NCBI RefSeq assembly: GCF_030698125.1
Contig: NZ_JAUYNV010000008.1
Coordinates: 62,001 to 126,000, forward strand
Direction of reading: 5' to 3'
DNA: 64,000 bases
Source of the DNA: Methyloversatilis sp.
GTDB taxonomy: Bacteria > Pseudomonadota > Gammaproteobacteria > Burkholderiales > Rhodocyclaceae
Below, one piece after another: positions 1 through 8,595 of this stretch. The first letter of the stretch is position 1; the number at the start of each line of letters is the position of its first letter. The translations under genes and the position numbers were made by a program. The notes under the pieces were generated by a model. The model saw only the letters and a list, made by a program, of their open reading frames with translations, did not search any database and was not told where the DNA came from.

Positions 1-1179
1 GAACTGCAGGGCGACCAGCACTACTTCTCGCCCTGTCCGCGCGGCCTCGAAGCCGTGCTGGCCGACGAACTGGTCGCGCTCGGTGCCGACGCCGTAAAGG
101 CGGTGCCCGGCGGCGTCGCCTTCTCGGGGCCGTGGGCGCTGGTGTATCGCGTCAATCTGGAAAGCCGCATCGCCACACGCGTGCTGTGGCGCGTCGGCCA
201 CGGGCCGTACCGCAAGGAAGACGATATCTTCAAGCTGGCGCTGGGTCTGGCCTGGGAACACTGGTTCTCGCCGCGCTGCACGCTGCGCGTCTACACCACG
301 GCCGTGCGCTCGCCGCTGAAATCGGTCGATTTCGTCACCCTGCGCGTGAAGGATGCGATCTGCGACCGCATGCGCGAACAGACGCGCTCGCGGCCGAGCA
401 TCGACACCGTGGCGCCGGACGTGCGCGTGCATGTCTTCCTGACCGACCGCGATGCCACGATCTATCTCGATACCTCGGGCGAGCCGCTGTACAAGCGCGG
501 CTTCAAGGTGGCGCATGTCGAGGCACCGCTGAAGGAAAACCTCGCCGCCGGCATCATCCTGCTGTCCGGCTGGGACAAGGTCGAACCCTTTTTCGACCCG
601 ATGTGCGGCAGCGGCACCTTCCTGATCGAGGCGGCGCAGATGGCGCTCGACATCGCGCCCGGCCTGGGCCGCGGCTTCGGCTTCGAAAAGCTCACCACCT
701 ATCGCGCCGCAGACTGGCACGCCGTGCGTGACGCGGCGGCCTCGCGTGCCCAGCCCCCGCGCGAACTGCCGATCTACGGCTCCGACATCGCCGGCCGCGA
801 AGTCGCGCGCTGCAAGGAAAACCTGCAGGCCGCGAAACTGCCCTGGGTGGTGCGGGTCGAAGGGGCGGACCTGATGGATCGCGATCCGCCGGCCGACCAT
901 GGCGTGCTGGTGACCAATCCGCCGTACGGCGAGCGAATCGGCGAAAAGCAGGCGCTGGCCACCTTGTATCCGAAGCTGGGCGATCTGCTGAAGCAGCGTT
1001 ACAGCGGCTGGCGCTGCCTGTTCATCACCGCCGACACCGACTTTCCGAAGTTGATCAAGCTGAAAGCCAGCCGCCGCACGCCGTTGTACAACGGCGCGCT
1101 GGAATGCCGGCTGTACGAGTACCGCATGGTCGAAGGCAGTCTGCGCGCGCCGCGTGCCGAGGCGCCGCCGGCAGAATGA
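1..1179 (+). CDS. THUMP-domain class I SAM-dependent 23S rRNA methyltransferase (RlmL/COG0116 type), 5' end outside the window
   Basis: The frame is already open at base 1, so the gene starts upstream and only its last 392 codons are visible. The protein shows a THUMP-like RNA-binding half followed by a Rossmann methyltransferase with the SAM motif DPMCGSGTFLIEAA and the catalytic NPPYGERIG motif. Together these define guanine-N2 methyltransferases acting on 23S rRNA, as in the N-terminal half of E. coli RlmL. The fused RlmK half of the E. coli enzyme is absent, because the protein stops soon after the methyltransferase domain. This single-domain form is common in proteobacteria. Family assignment is firm; the exact modified nucleotide is not visible. 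Confidence 0.9.
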   Translation, partial: ELQGDQHYFSPCPRGLEAVLADELVALGADAVKAVPGGVAFSGPWALVYRVNLESRIATRVLWRVGHGPYRKEDDIFKLALGLAWEHWFSPRCTLRVYTTAVRSPLKSVDFVTLRVKDAICDRMREQTRSRPSIDTVAPDVRVHVFLTDRDATIYLDTSGEPLYKRGFKVAHVEAPLKENLAAGIILLSGWDKVEPFFDPMCGSGTFLIEAAQMALDIAPGLGRGFGFEKLTTYRAADWHAVRDAAASRAQPPRELPIYGSDIAGREVARCKENLQAAKLPWVVRVEGADLMDRDPPADHGVLVTNPPYGERIGEKQALATLYPKLGDLLKQRYSGWRCLFITADTDFPKLIKLKASRRTPLYNGALECRLYEYRMVEGSLRAPRAEAPPAE

Positions 1180-1194
1180 AGGAGAGCCGCAGCG

Positions 1195-1569
1195 ATGAAG
1201 TTGAAAAAGGGTTTGTGCGCGCTCGCCGCCGTCTGCGTGGTGCCGGCCAGCGCTGCGCCCGACGCGCCGCCGGCCGCCGACTGGCACCTCGCCGGCCGCC
1301 TCGGCCTGCTGCAGTTCATCGTCGTGCCGGAGACCTCGGCGCGCGACCGCGCCTACTACGACCGCATCATCGACACGGTGTGCAGCGACGACACTGCCTC
1401 CTGCTTCCTGCGCTTCTTCACCAACGCGAGCGGCGTCGCGATGAGTTTTCCGCTGCCCGATGCGGTGCTGGCCGAACCGACGGTCATGTTCCAGCGCTCG
1501 GCCAAGCACCAGCGCGAACAGTTCCAGTGGAGCTGCCGGCTCGGGCTGGCGGAAAGCACCTGCTTCTAG
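1195..1569 (+). CDS. Small secreted protein of unknown function
   Basis: This 124-residue protein starts with a clear signal peptide (MKLKKGLCALAAVCVVPASA, cleavage about residue 20-21), so it should be exported. The mature part has four cysteines (two close together in VCSDDTASC, two near the C-terminus in the SCRLGLAESTCF region), suggesting two disulfides in the periplasm. An AAGGAG ribosome-binding site overlaps the stop of the upstream methyltransferase gene, so the two are probably co-transcribed. I recognise no family. Confidence 0.75.
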   Translation: MKLKKGLCALAAVCVVPASAAPDAPPAADWHLAGRLGLLQFIVVPETSARDRAYYDRIIDTVCSDDTASCFLRFFTNASGVAMSFPLPDAVLAEPTVMFQRSAKHQREQFQWSCRLGLAESTCF

Positions 1570-1585
1570 AACGTATCGCCGGCGC

Positions 1586-2089
1586 TCATTGATCGCTGCG
1601 CGGCAGCACCCAGCCGGCGCGCGGAAAGTGGCAGGTGTAACCGTGCGGAATGCGCTCCAGATAGTCCTGGTGCTCCGGTTCGGCTTCCCAGAAGTCGCCC
1701 ACCGGTTCCACTTCGGTCACTACCGGCCCCGGCCACAGGCCTGACGCATTCACGTCGGCGATGGTGCGCAGCGCCTCGTCGCGCTGTGCATCCGACACCC
1801 AGTAGATCGCCGACCGGTACGCCAGGCCGCGATCGTTGCCCTGACGGTTCTTCGTCGTCGGGTCATGGATCCGGAAGAAGAATTCGAGCAGTTGCCGATA
1901 GCTGATCTGCGCCGGATTGAACACGATCTCGATGCCTTCGGCGTGCGTGCCATGGCTGCGGTAGGTCGCATTCGGCACATCGCCGCCGGTGTAGCCGACG
2001 CGCGTTTTCAGCACGCCGGGCAGCTTGCGGATCAGGTCCTGCATGCCCCAGAAACAGCCGCCGGCCAGTACCGCGCGTTCGCTGCTCAT
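1586..2089 (-). CDS. msrA: Peptide-methionine (S)-S-oxide reductase MsrA
   Basis: The enzyme reduces the S-epimer of methionine sulfoxide in proteins. The N-terminus carries the diagnostic GGCFWG motif with the catalytic cysteine at residue 12, followed by [24 protein letters not shown], typical of the family. Length (167 residues) is normal for a cytosolic MsrA. No signal peptide is seen. Its ATG overlaps the stop of msrB (ATGA), so the two are translationally coupled with msrB first. Confidence 0.95.
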   Translation of the reverse strand: MSSERAVLAGGCFWGMQDLIRKLPGVLKTRVGYTGGDVPNATYRSHGTHAEGIEIVFNPAQISYRQLLEFFFRIHDPTTKNRQGNDRGLAYRSAIYWVSDAQRDEALRTIADVNASGLWPGPVVTEVEPVGDFWEAEPEHQDYLERIPHGYTCHFPRAGWVLPRSDQ

Positions 2090-2535
2090 CGCGGCACCTC
2101 GACCTGGTCGATCCAGTCGCCGTAGCCTTCCGCCGCCATGTCCTTCAAGGGGACGAAGCGCAGCGACGCCGAATTGATGCAGTAGCGCAGGCCGCCACGC
2201 TCGCGCGGGCCGTCGTTGAACACGTGGCCGAGGTGGCTGTCGCCGTGCGCCGAACGCACTTCGATGCGCACCATGCCGAGCGAGGCGTCGCGCAGTTCGG
2301 TCACGTGCGCCGGCTCGATCGGTTTGGTGAAGCTGGGCCAGCCGCAGCCGGACTCGAACTTGTCGGTCGAGGCGAACAGCGGCTCACCCGACACGATGTC
2401 GACATAGATGCCGGGCGCGTGATTCTTCAGGTACTCGCCGGTACCGGGGTATTCCGTGCCGTTCTGCTGCGTGACGCGGTACTGCTCGGGCGTCAGGCGG
2501 GCGAGGGCTTCGGCTGATCTGGTGTAGGTCTTCAA
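2086..2535 (-). CDS. msrB: Peptide-methionine (R)-S-oxide reductase MsrB, TTG start
   Basis: This enzyme reduces the R-epimer of methionine sulfoxide and complements MsrA. The C-terminal [11 protein letters not shown] motif holds the catalytic cysteine, and SGCGWPSF is the conserved substrate-site motif. The paired CxxC zinc ligands of many MsrB proteins are absent, so this is the zinc-free form. I choose the TTG at 2535 because GAGGAG lies at 2543-2548, seven bases upstream; a TTG at 2550 would place that site inside the gene. It is the first gene of an msrB-msrA operon. Confidence 0.93.
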   Translation of the reverse strand: MKTYTRSAEALARLTPEQYRVTQQNGTEYPGTGEYLKNHAPGIYVDIVSGEPLFASTDKFESGCGWPSFTKPIEPAHVTELRDASLGMVRIEVRSAHGDSHLGHVFNDGPRERGGLRYCINSASLRFVPLKDMAAEGYGDWIDQVEVPR

Positions 2536-2591
2536 TGCTTTACTCCTCAAGCGGGCGCTTCATGCAGCGCCTCGTAACGGGCTGAAAATCC

Positions 2592-3008
2592 TCACGCGCG
2601 CAACTGGCTGACCGTCTCCAGGAGCCAGTCGGCTGCCTTGAGCAATGCGTCGAGCAATGTCGCTTCCATGTCGACCACACCTTCATACTCTGATCGATTG
2701 CGACGATTGTGGCAGTTGTCGAGCACGCGCCACACCTCGGGTCCCGCCCCAAGCGTATGCGGCAGGCACTGAAAAACGAGGTATCGGTTGTCCGACCGAT
2801 ATCCTGCCCGGCGAAGCGCAGCCAGCGAGAGCGCGTGCGCCGCGTTGTACGCAAGGTCGAAACGACTTTCGATCGACAGCCCATCGTTGTGCGCATCGCG
2901 CAAACGGGCCGCTGCCGAACGGACCAGCCCGTCGAACTCGCGCTCGTTCGGCGCTTCTGCCTTGAGCTTGCCGGGGCCGACAAGATTACGAAGGTTTGGC
3001 GAGGTCAT
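2592..3008 (-). CDS. HEPN-domain protein, partner of the adjacent nucleotidyltransferase
   Basis: A 138-residue all-helical protein. A segment near residues 99-110 (CHNRRNRSEYEG) matches the conserved core of a HEPN subfamily that lacks the classic RxxxxH ribonuclease motif. Its start overlaps the end of the nucleotidyltransferase gene by 23 bp. HEPN and MNT genes in this tight order form toxin-antitoxin or defence pairs in which the nucleotidyltransferase modifies the HEPN protein (MntA-HepT). The pairing and overlap are direct observations. Toxicity is inferred, and the atypical motif makes it less certain than for HepT. Confidence 0.75.
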   Translation of the reverse strand: MTSPNLRNLVGPGKLKAEAPNEREFDGLVRSAAARLRDAHNDGLSIESRFDLAYNAAHALSLAALRRAGYRSDNRYLVFQCLPHTLGAGPEVWRVLDNCHNRRNRSEYEGVVDMEATLLDALLKAADWLLETVSQLRA

Positions 3009-3594
3009 GCTCGTTGCCGATCAACAGGATTCTGGGTTGCGCCATCACTCGGGTGACAAACGGGTTTTCGTCATCGATTCGCGTGCGCCATTCGGACAGC
3101 GAATAGACACTGGGGTTCACCGGGCGACCAATCGCCGCTTCGGCGCCAGCGAGTGCCGAATAGAGGTCTCCCAATAAAAGGGTGTCGCTGATGACAAGCA
3201 GGTCGACATCGCTGTCCGGACCTTCCGCACCACGCGCGACCGATCCATATATGAAGGCAAGGTGGATCTGTCCTGCAAACGACGCAAGTGCAAGTCGTAT
3301 GTGGTCCGCGACCCCGGACGTTTTCGCGATGAGCCCACGCAACTCGGCAAACACCGGAGAACCAGGATTTGCCTGATACAGCATCTGATTGCCACGTCGC
3401 GTCGCAATGAGCAATCCGGCTGCTGCCAGTCTCTTGAGCTCCCGGTTGACGGCGCCACTCCCCGATCTCGAAAGACGGACGATTTCGTTGGTGTGGAAGC
3501 TTTGGCCAACACGGCCGAAAAGCAGGCCGAGGACGCGCTGCTGCGTGTTCGTAAACAGCGCGGATGAAATGGATAGTGCCGGGTTCGATCCCAT
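2986..3594 (-). CDS. Winged-helix/MNT nucleotidyltransferase fusion (antitoxin-like)
   Basis: A 202-residue protein with an N-terminal winged helix-turn-helix (about residues 10-75, including the turn VRLSRSGSGAVNRELKRLAAAGLL). A minimal nucleotidyltransferase domain follows, with the motif GSVARGAEGPDSDVDLLV, the GSxxxG...SDxD signature that binds nucleotide and metal. The start is the ATG at 3594; the frame stays open upstream but without family similarity. The HEPN gene follows with overlap. The wHTH fusion suggests that the protein represses its own promoter and also modifies its HEPN partner. Two matched palindromes at the start codon support autoregulation (see the site entry). Confidence 0.82.
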   Translation of the reverse strand: MGSNPALSISSALFTNTQQRVLGLLFGRVGQSFHTNEIVRLSRSGSGAVNRELKRLAAAGLLIATRRGNQMLYQANPGSPVFAELRGLIAKTSGVADHIRLALASFAGQIHLAFIYGSVARGAEGPDSDVDLLVISDTLLLGDLYSALAGAEAAIGRPVNPSVYSLSEWRTRIDDENPFVTRVMAQPRILLIGNEHDLAKPS

Positions 3595-3622
3595 AATGGG
3601 AATGATAAATCCCTTTTTGGGA
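3589..3622. promoter_or_regulatory. Pair of TCCC-N5-GGGA palindromes at the start of the wHTH-nucleotidyltransferase gene
   Basis: TCCCATAATGGGA (3589-3601) spans the start codon, and TCCCTTTTTGGGA (3610-3622) lies just upstream of it. Both have four-base arms and a five-base spacer. Their centres are 21 bp apart, two helical turns, so bound dimers would sit on the same face of the DNA. This is the arrangement expected for cooperative autorepression by the winged-helix protein encoded immediately downstream. Binding is inferred. Confidence 0.55.
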
Positions 3623-3644
3623 TCGATACAAGCACAACCCTGCC

Positions 3645-6575
3645 TCAGAGTCCGAGTGATTGCTGGCGACCGGGATCCGCCAGCGCTCTCACCCGGGCGT
3701 AACGCAGCAGTTCGGCCAGATGCGCGCCCTTGCTGCGCCAGTCCCGGAAGGCATCCTCGCCCAACAACACGTAGTGCCACTGCCTTTGTTCGCGATGTTC
3801 CGGTGCAAGTGCATTGACGCGTTCACACCATGCGGTGGCTGCCTTGAGCTTGCGCTGCACGTTCGGCGTGCTCAATTGCCCCTGCGCTTTGGTTTCGACC
3901 AGATAGACCGCTTCAGGCTCGCGCACCAGAAAGTCGGGTGAGTAAAAGGCGGGCAGGCCGTCTTCCTTTACGTAACGCAGCCGGGCGAAATCGTGGCGCG
4001 TTTCACTCAGCTTGCAGAAAGCCTCGACCGAACTGTCCGCCTGGGCCCATTCGATGAAGGCTTTTTCGAGACCACCGCTGCGCGTCGGCCAGGGCTGCCG
4101 TTGATAGATGCTCTTGGTGACCGGCAGCGATGCGCTTTCCCGCATCGGAAGTTTTGCCACTTCCGACAGCCGGCGAAAGCGGACTTCCGTTTCTCCCTCA
4201 TCATGAATCGTTTCCGAATCGATCAATGCGACTGCGAATACCCGGGTGATGTGATCGATTACCGGCTGCAGCAGCAACAGACGCCAGTTCTCGGCCTCCA
4301 TCGGGTCGAAGGTCTCGTCGAACAGGCGCTCACGGATATAGGCCTCCAGCCAACCCGTCAGTGCTGCCGTATTGACCTGCAGATAGGGCGTTTGATGATG
4401 CGCGGCAATCCTGTTGCCCTTGGGCAACGGATGACTGAGCGCCTGTGCGATGCGGCGCGTCAGCCGGGCGAGAAAATCGTTGTAGCCGGCGACGTTCATC
4501 ACCGCACCATCGACGCGATAGTCACCGAACAGCGTCGATGTCTGCAGATCCTGTGACACGAATACATCGCCCTTGCCGAGCATGGTGACCAGATCGCTTC
4601 GACTCATCGCAGAGAACGACGGCAGGTCGGTCAGATCGGGCGCCCGATGCTCCACCCATTCATCGGCTTCGCGCAATATGAACGGAATCGCGAAGTCGAA
4701 CGCTTCGTAGCCCTCGCGCAGGCCGACCGATACGAAATCACCGGTACTGCTGGTCAGGTCGCTGTCTTCTGTGGTCGTACCTGCTACACCGGCGGTCATC
4801 AAATCGTCGTAAAAACTCTGGAAGGCGGGGTGTTCGACGATGGACAGTACATCGATCAGGCTGGCCGGCTCCTGTCCGTTGCGGATACGCTCCCGGTTGT
4901 CGCGCTTGATGTCGGCGTAGTCGGGCTCGCGCCACATCAGGCGCAGACCCCGGCCGATGGTCTGCTCCAGCAGTATCTGGGCCTGGCTGGAACGCAGCGG
5001 CACGATGACGCAGATATTATTGACGTCGAAGCCCTCCCGCAGCATCAACACGCTGACGATGACGCGCGGTATCGCGTGCCGGTCAACGTCGAACAGACGT
5101 TCGCGGATCGGCGCCCAGTCCTTTTCGCCCAGTTCCGCCTTCCGGCCGGAATCGATGGCCATCACCTCGTCGGGCGACAGCCCTTCGTCGATCAGGAACC
5201 GCGTGACGAGCGGCGAAACCGTCGTGTCTTCGCACACGACCAGCATCTTCGGGTGGCGTTGCGGGTCCAGTCGCGCAAAATCGACGTCGAGCTTGCGCAG
5301 CTTGGCAAGCCCTGCACGCAGCATCACACGCTGACCATCGGACAGTTTCGGGTTTCCATCCTCGTCCCGCTCGGCCCTGAACTCCAGCGGCAACGCGCCG
5401 ATCTCCTTGCGCCGGTCGAGTACGAGTGACTTCACCAGCCCCGCGGCCATCGCCGACTTGAGGTCGAAATCCACAATCACGTGATTGAAGTAGGCTTTCT
5501 GGCGGTTCCTGCCGGAACCCACATCGTTATAGGGTGTGGCCGAGAAATCCACCTGCACGAAACGCCGCCCCTTGCCGTCGGCGATGCGGTTCAGGCTCTT
5601 CTGCCATTCGACTTCCGTCGTTTCGCCTTCCCGCTTCACTTCATGGATGTGGTGCGCCTCGTCGTTGAACACCATCAGTGCGGGCAGACCGGACAGATGG
5701 TCCAGCACATCGCCGCGTGCGTGCCGTCGGTCCAGCACATCGAGACTGTTGCCGGTGGACTTGCCCGGCATCAGTGGCAACAGCGCATCGATCACTTCAT
5801 GCGGTGCGGCACCGGCACCCGGTGCATCGAGGTCTTCCAGGTCTTCACCCTCGTCCGCTTCGGCCAGCAGATGCCAGTTGGTGATGGCGATCATGCCGTT
5901 GCCCGTGGTTTTCAGACCGATTTCATCCTTGGTGCAGACATTGCCGCGGACGAAGCTGAAGACCGCCTCACGGTGCAGTTCGGGAATGAACAACTCGGCG
6001 TAGCACGCAATGTCGGACGTCGAGAAATCGCGTGCGCCGTCGCGCATCTTGCCGAGGAAGGCGTCGAGCAGCCGGTCGTAGACGATGAGCCCGGGCGCGA
6101 CGATCAGGAAGTGGCGGGTGAAGCGCGCATCGTCGATGCCTTCGTCCTGCATTGCTTTGCGGTTGAGCAGTTGCCACACCATCAGCGCCTGCAACACCCA
6201 GGTCTTGCCGGTGCCGGTGGCCATCTTCATGCAGTACTTCGGGTGCGCGTGCTTTGCCTGACTGATGTCGTGCAGACGGTTGCCCGACAGCAGTGCGTCC
6301 GGCGCCACCGCCTGATACAGCGACTTGAGGTCGGCAGCGGCGAAGACTTCATGCGCCACGATGGTATTCAGGATGGCCTGCCGCTGACCCGGATGAAAAT
6401 TGAATGCGCGTGGCGCACACAGGTCTTCGAGGAACCACCAGCGCAGCAGTTCGGCCGTGGTCGGGGTGACCAGTTCATACAAGTCGGCGCTGCCGTCCTC
6501 CAGCCCGGCAGCGAGCTGTTCGGTACGGCGCGTCAGACCGGCGGCCAGCGCAAGGGCGTCTTCGGCATCCTTCAT
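3645..6575 (-). CDS. Type III restriction enzyme Res-like subunit (SF2 helicase plus nuclease)
   Basis: A 976-residue DNA translocase/endonuclease. Walker A is ATGTGKT at residues 119-125 and the DEAH-type box is NDEAHHIHE near residue 300. The helicase C half carries SVLMLREGFDVNNICVIVPLRSS and QTIGRGLR (motif VI). Near the C-terminus SPDFLVREPEAVYLVETKAQG supplies a PD-(D/E)xK nuclease core. The ATG at 6575 overlaps the stop of the methyltransferase gene (ATGA), so the pair is translationally coupled with mod first. The protein is probably active only in complex with Mod. All key motifs look intact. Confidence 0.88.
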   Translation of the reverse strand: MKDAEDALALAAGLTRRTEQLAAGLEDGSADLYELVTPTTAELLRWWFLEDLCAPRAFNFHPGQRQAILNTIVAHEVFAAADLKSLYQAVAPDALLSGNRLHDISQAKHAHPKYCMKMATGTGKTWVLQALMVWQLLNRKAMQDEGIDDARFTRHFLIVAPGLIVYDRLLDAFLGKMRDGARDFSTSDIACYAELFIPELHREAVFSFVRGNVCTKDEIGLKTTGNGMIAITNWHLLAEADEGEDLEDLDAPGAGAAPHEVIDALLPLMPGKSTGNSLDVLDRRHARGDVLDHLSGLPALMVFNDEAHHIHEVKREGETTEVEWQKSLNRIADGKGRRFVQVDFSATPYNDVGSGRNRQKAYFNHVIVDFDLKSAMAAGLVKSLVLDRRKEIGALPLEFRAERDEDGNPKLSDGQRVMLRAGLAKLRKLDVDFARLDPQRHPKMLVVCEDTTVSPLVTRFLIDEGLSPDEVMAIDSGRKAELGEKDWAPIRERLFDVDRHAIPRVIVSVLMLREGFDVNNICVIVPLRSSQAQILLEQTIGRGLRLMWREPDYADIKRDNRERIRNGQEPASLIDVLSIVEHPAFQSFYDDLMTAGVAGTTTEDSDLTSSTGDFVSVGLREGYEAFDFAIPFILREADEWVEHRAPDLTDLPSFSAMSRSDLVTMLGKGDVFVSQDLQTSTLFGDYRVDGAVMNVAGYNDFLARLTRRIAQALSHPLPKGNRIAAHHQTPYLQVNTAALTGWLEAYIRERLFDETFDPMEAENWRLLLLQPVIDHITRVFAVALIDSETIHDEGETEVRFRRLSEVAKLPMRESASLPVTKSIYQRQPWPTRSGGLEKAFIEWAQADSSVEAFCKLSETRHDFARLRYVKEDGLPAFYSPDFLVREPEAVYLVETKAQGQLSTPNVQRKLKAATAWCERVNALAPEHREQRQWHYVLLGEDAFRDWRSKGAHLAELLRYARVRALADPGRQQSLGL

Positions 6576-8500
6576 GTGCCCGCCTCCACCGTCAGCTGCG
6601 CCTCGGCTTCGAAGCCGAACACGTCGACCGCCCGCACGCATACGCGGCGGCTGCCTGCGCACGCAGGCAGGTCGAGCCGCGCCACGGTTTCCACCCGCAG
6701 CGGATCGCCGTCGTTGCCGGTGTTGCCGCGGTAGTCCTGCCAGACCGAGCGGAATACCTTGCCGTCATAGTCGGGATCGACAGCCCAGTACTCGATCAGC
6801 GCCAGCGGCTCCTTCGCGATGACACCGGCAAGCTTGAGGCGGTTGGCGTCATCCAGATTCAGGGCTTCGGGCGACAGCAGCACGTAGTTGGCCAGCTCCA
6901 CGGTCAGCCGTTCCGAGCCCTCGGCACCCGCGGTACGCATGGCGGACTTCAGCGTCAGATACTGCAGGCTGGAAAAGCGCACCGACCCGCGCGCCTTGTC
7001 GATGCCACCCTTCTTCTTCAGCCGGTCGAGCAGGTCGGGCGGTATCACCAGCACTTCGAGCCGGCTGTCGTTCAGGGCGGCGATGGAGTCGCCGATCGAA
7101 GGTTCGAAGTTCCAGCCCAGCAGCACGACCTTGTCCCAGCCGCCCATCAGGTTGTCGCGCTGGGCGACCGCCTTGCGCAGCGTCGTCGCACCTGTCAGCT
7201 TGTTCGGCGAGTCGACGAATACAAGCGTCCTGCCGCCACCGCCTGCGATACGACCGAGATTGCGCAGCGGACTTTCTTCCGGCGGCAAGGGCAGTGCGCC
7301 GTAGAGCGACAGCACGATGTGCGCAAGATCGCCGATGCGGAAGTTGCGGCCGAAGGCCGACTTCGCTGCCTCGACCTGATAGTCGCCGATGGCCTGGTAA
7401 TAGAAGGGCTTTGCGTTCTGGTCGATCAGCCGCTTGCGGCCGATCATGCAGGCGGGCTTGCCGATGTCGGTCGCGATCCAGCGGCGGCCGAGTTTCTCGG
7501 CGACGGCTGCAGTGGTGGCGGAGCCGGAGAAGAAGTCGGCGACGAGGCCATTCTCTGGGCAGGTATGCTCAATAATCCTGTTCAGTAACTGTTCTGGTTT
7601 CTGTGTTGAATAGTCAAGTCGCTCTTTCGCAGCAGGATTGATAATCGAAACCGCCCACACATCCGCGAGAGGAGCCCCTGTGGTGTCGTCCTCAACACTT
7701 GCGGCCGTTCGCTTGCCAGATTCATCGAATACCGCAAGCTGCTTTTTTCCCTTCCATCGCTTGAGTGTCCCTTCCGACTGATCCTGAAACTCAACGACCT
7801 CAAAGTGTCGCAACTCGGCATCTTTGCCGTACCAAAACAACGTGTCGTGATTGCGCTGGAAGTTTTTTGATTTCGTCGACCATTTGCGGTAATGCCAAAT
7901 AATTTCGTTGATGAAGTTTTGCTTTCCAAAGATTTCGTCGGCGACGACCTTCACGTAGTGCCCCACGTGCCAATCCAGATGCACGTAGATCGACCCCGTA
8001 TCCGCCAACAACTCGCGCATCAGGATCAGCCGCGGCACGATCATCGCGAGGTAGGACGCGGTGCCGTCCGCCCAGGTGTCCGAATAAGCGAACTGTTCGA
8101 TCACGGTCGGCCGCTGTTCCAGTTCGACGCCGGGCAGCGTCACCTTGGTGCGATAGTCCGCCTTTGAATCGAAGGGCGGGTCGATGTAGATGAGATCGAC
8201 CTTGCCGCGCAGGCTGGGCAGCCCGCTGGCTTCATCGCCGGCCAGCAAGGCGGCCATCGCCAGCAGGTTGTCGCCGTAGATCAGACGGTTCACCCACTCC
8301 GATGTGCCGGCATCGAGCGCGTCGCGCCGTGCCTCGCTGCTTATCCAGTCGGTGGCGGCGCTGTCCCGTGCGGGCAGCACCCATTCGCGGGTCTGCAATC
8401 CGACCCGGTGGCGCCCTTCCAGACTTTCGAGAATTCTTTCGGCAACCTGCCGCCCGCGGGCGACGATTTCGGGGAGTTGTTCGAGCAATGATTTGGCCAT
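6572..8500 (-). CDS. Type III-like site-specific DNA methyltransferase (Mod, beta class)
   Basis: A 642-residue adenine methyltransferase that would protect and specify the recognition site for the Res subunit. The catalytic DPPF motif is at residues 107-110 and the SAM-binding DFFSGSATTAAVAEKLGR motif is near residue 320; this order (catalytic motif first) defines the beta class. Between them, bases 7560-7935 are markedly AT-rich relative to the flanks and probably encode the target-recognition segment. The ATG at 8500 is chosen; a TTG at 8530 is also possible. It is transcribed divergently from the HTH gene at 8596. Confidence 0.88.
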   Translation of the reverse strand: MAKSLLEQLPEIVARGRQVAERILESLEGRHRVGLQTREWVLPARDSAATDWISSEARRDALDAGTSEWVNRLIYGDNLLAMAALLAGDEASGLPSLRGKVDLIYIDPPFDSKADYRTKVTLPGVELEQRPTVIEQFAYSDTWADGTASYLAMIVPRLILMRELLADTGSIYVHLDWHVGHYVKVVADEIFGKQNFINEIIWHYRKWSTKSKNFQRNHDTLFWYGKDAELRHFEVVEFQDQSEGTLKRWKGKKQLAVFDESGKRTAASVEDDTTGAPLADVWAVSIINPAAKERLDYSTQKPEQLLNRIIEHTCPENGLVADFFSGSATTAAVAEKLGRRWIATDIGKPACMIGRKRLIDQNAKPFYYQAIGDYQVEAAKSAFGRNFRIGDLAHIVLSLYGALPLPPEESPLRNLGRIAGGGGRTLVFVDSPNKLTGATTLRKAVAQRDNLMGGWDKVVLLGWNFEPSIGDSIAALNDSRLEVLVIPPDLLDRLKKKGGIDKARGSVRFSSLQYLTLKSAMRTAGAEGSERLTVELANYVLLSPEALNLDDANRLKLAGVIAKEPLALIEYWAVDPDYDGKVFRSVWQDYRGNTGNDGDPLRVETVARLDLPACAGSRRVCVRAVDVFGFEAEAQLTVEAGT

Positions 8501-8520
8501 GAGAAGCAGTTGATGAATGA

Positions 8521-8558
8521 ATACAACCAATAGTTGTGTTCACGATACAACAGCTTGT
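8521..8558. promoter_or_regulatory. Repeated ATACAAC / ACAA...TTGT elements between the mod gene and the HTH regulator gene
   Basis: The 95-bp divergent intergenic region is AT-rich. It contains the perfect inverted repeat ACAAC-N5-GTTGT (8523-8537) and a second ACAA-N4-TTGT (8547-8558). ATACAAC is directly repeated at 8521-8527 and 8545-8551, 24 bp apart. These are plausible operators for the regulator encoded at 8596, placed to control both it and the restriction-modification operon. Function is inferred from position and symmetry. Confidence 0.4.
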
Positions 8559-8595
8559 TAGGTTGCCATGTGGGCCGAACTTAAGGTCTGGCCGC

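Noticed and set aside
3595-3780. N-terminal extension of the wHTH-nucleotidyltransferase
   Set aside because: The upstream codons overlap the Res gene and show no similarity to the family; the palindromes and ATG 3594 mark the natural start.
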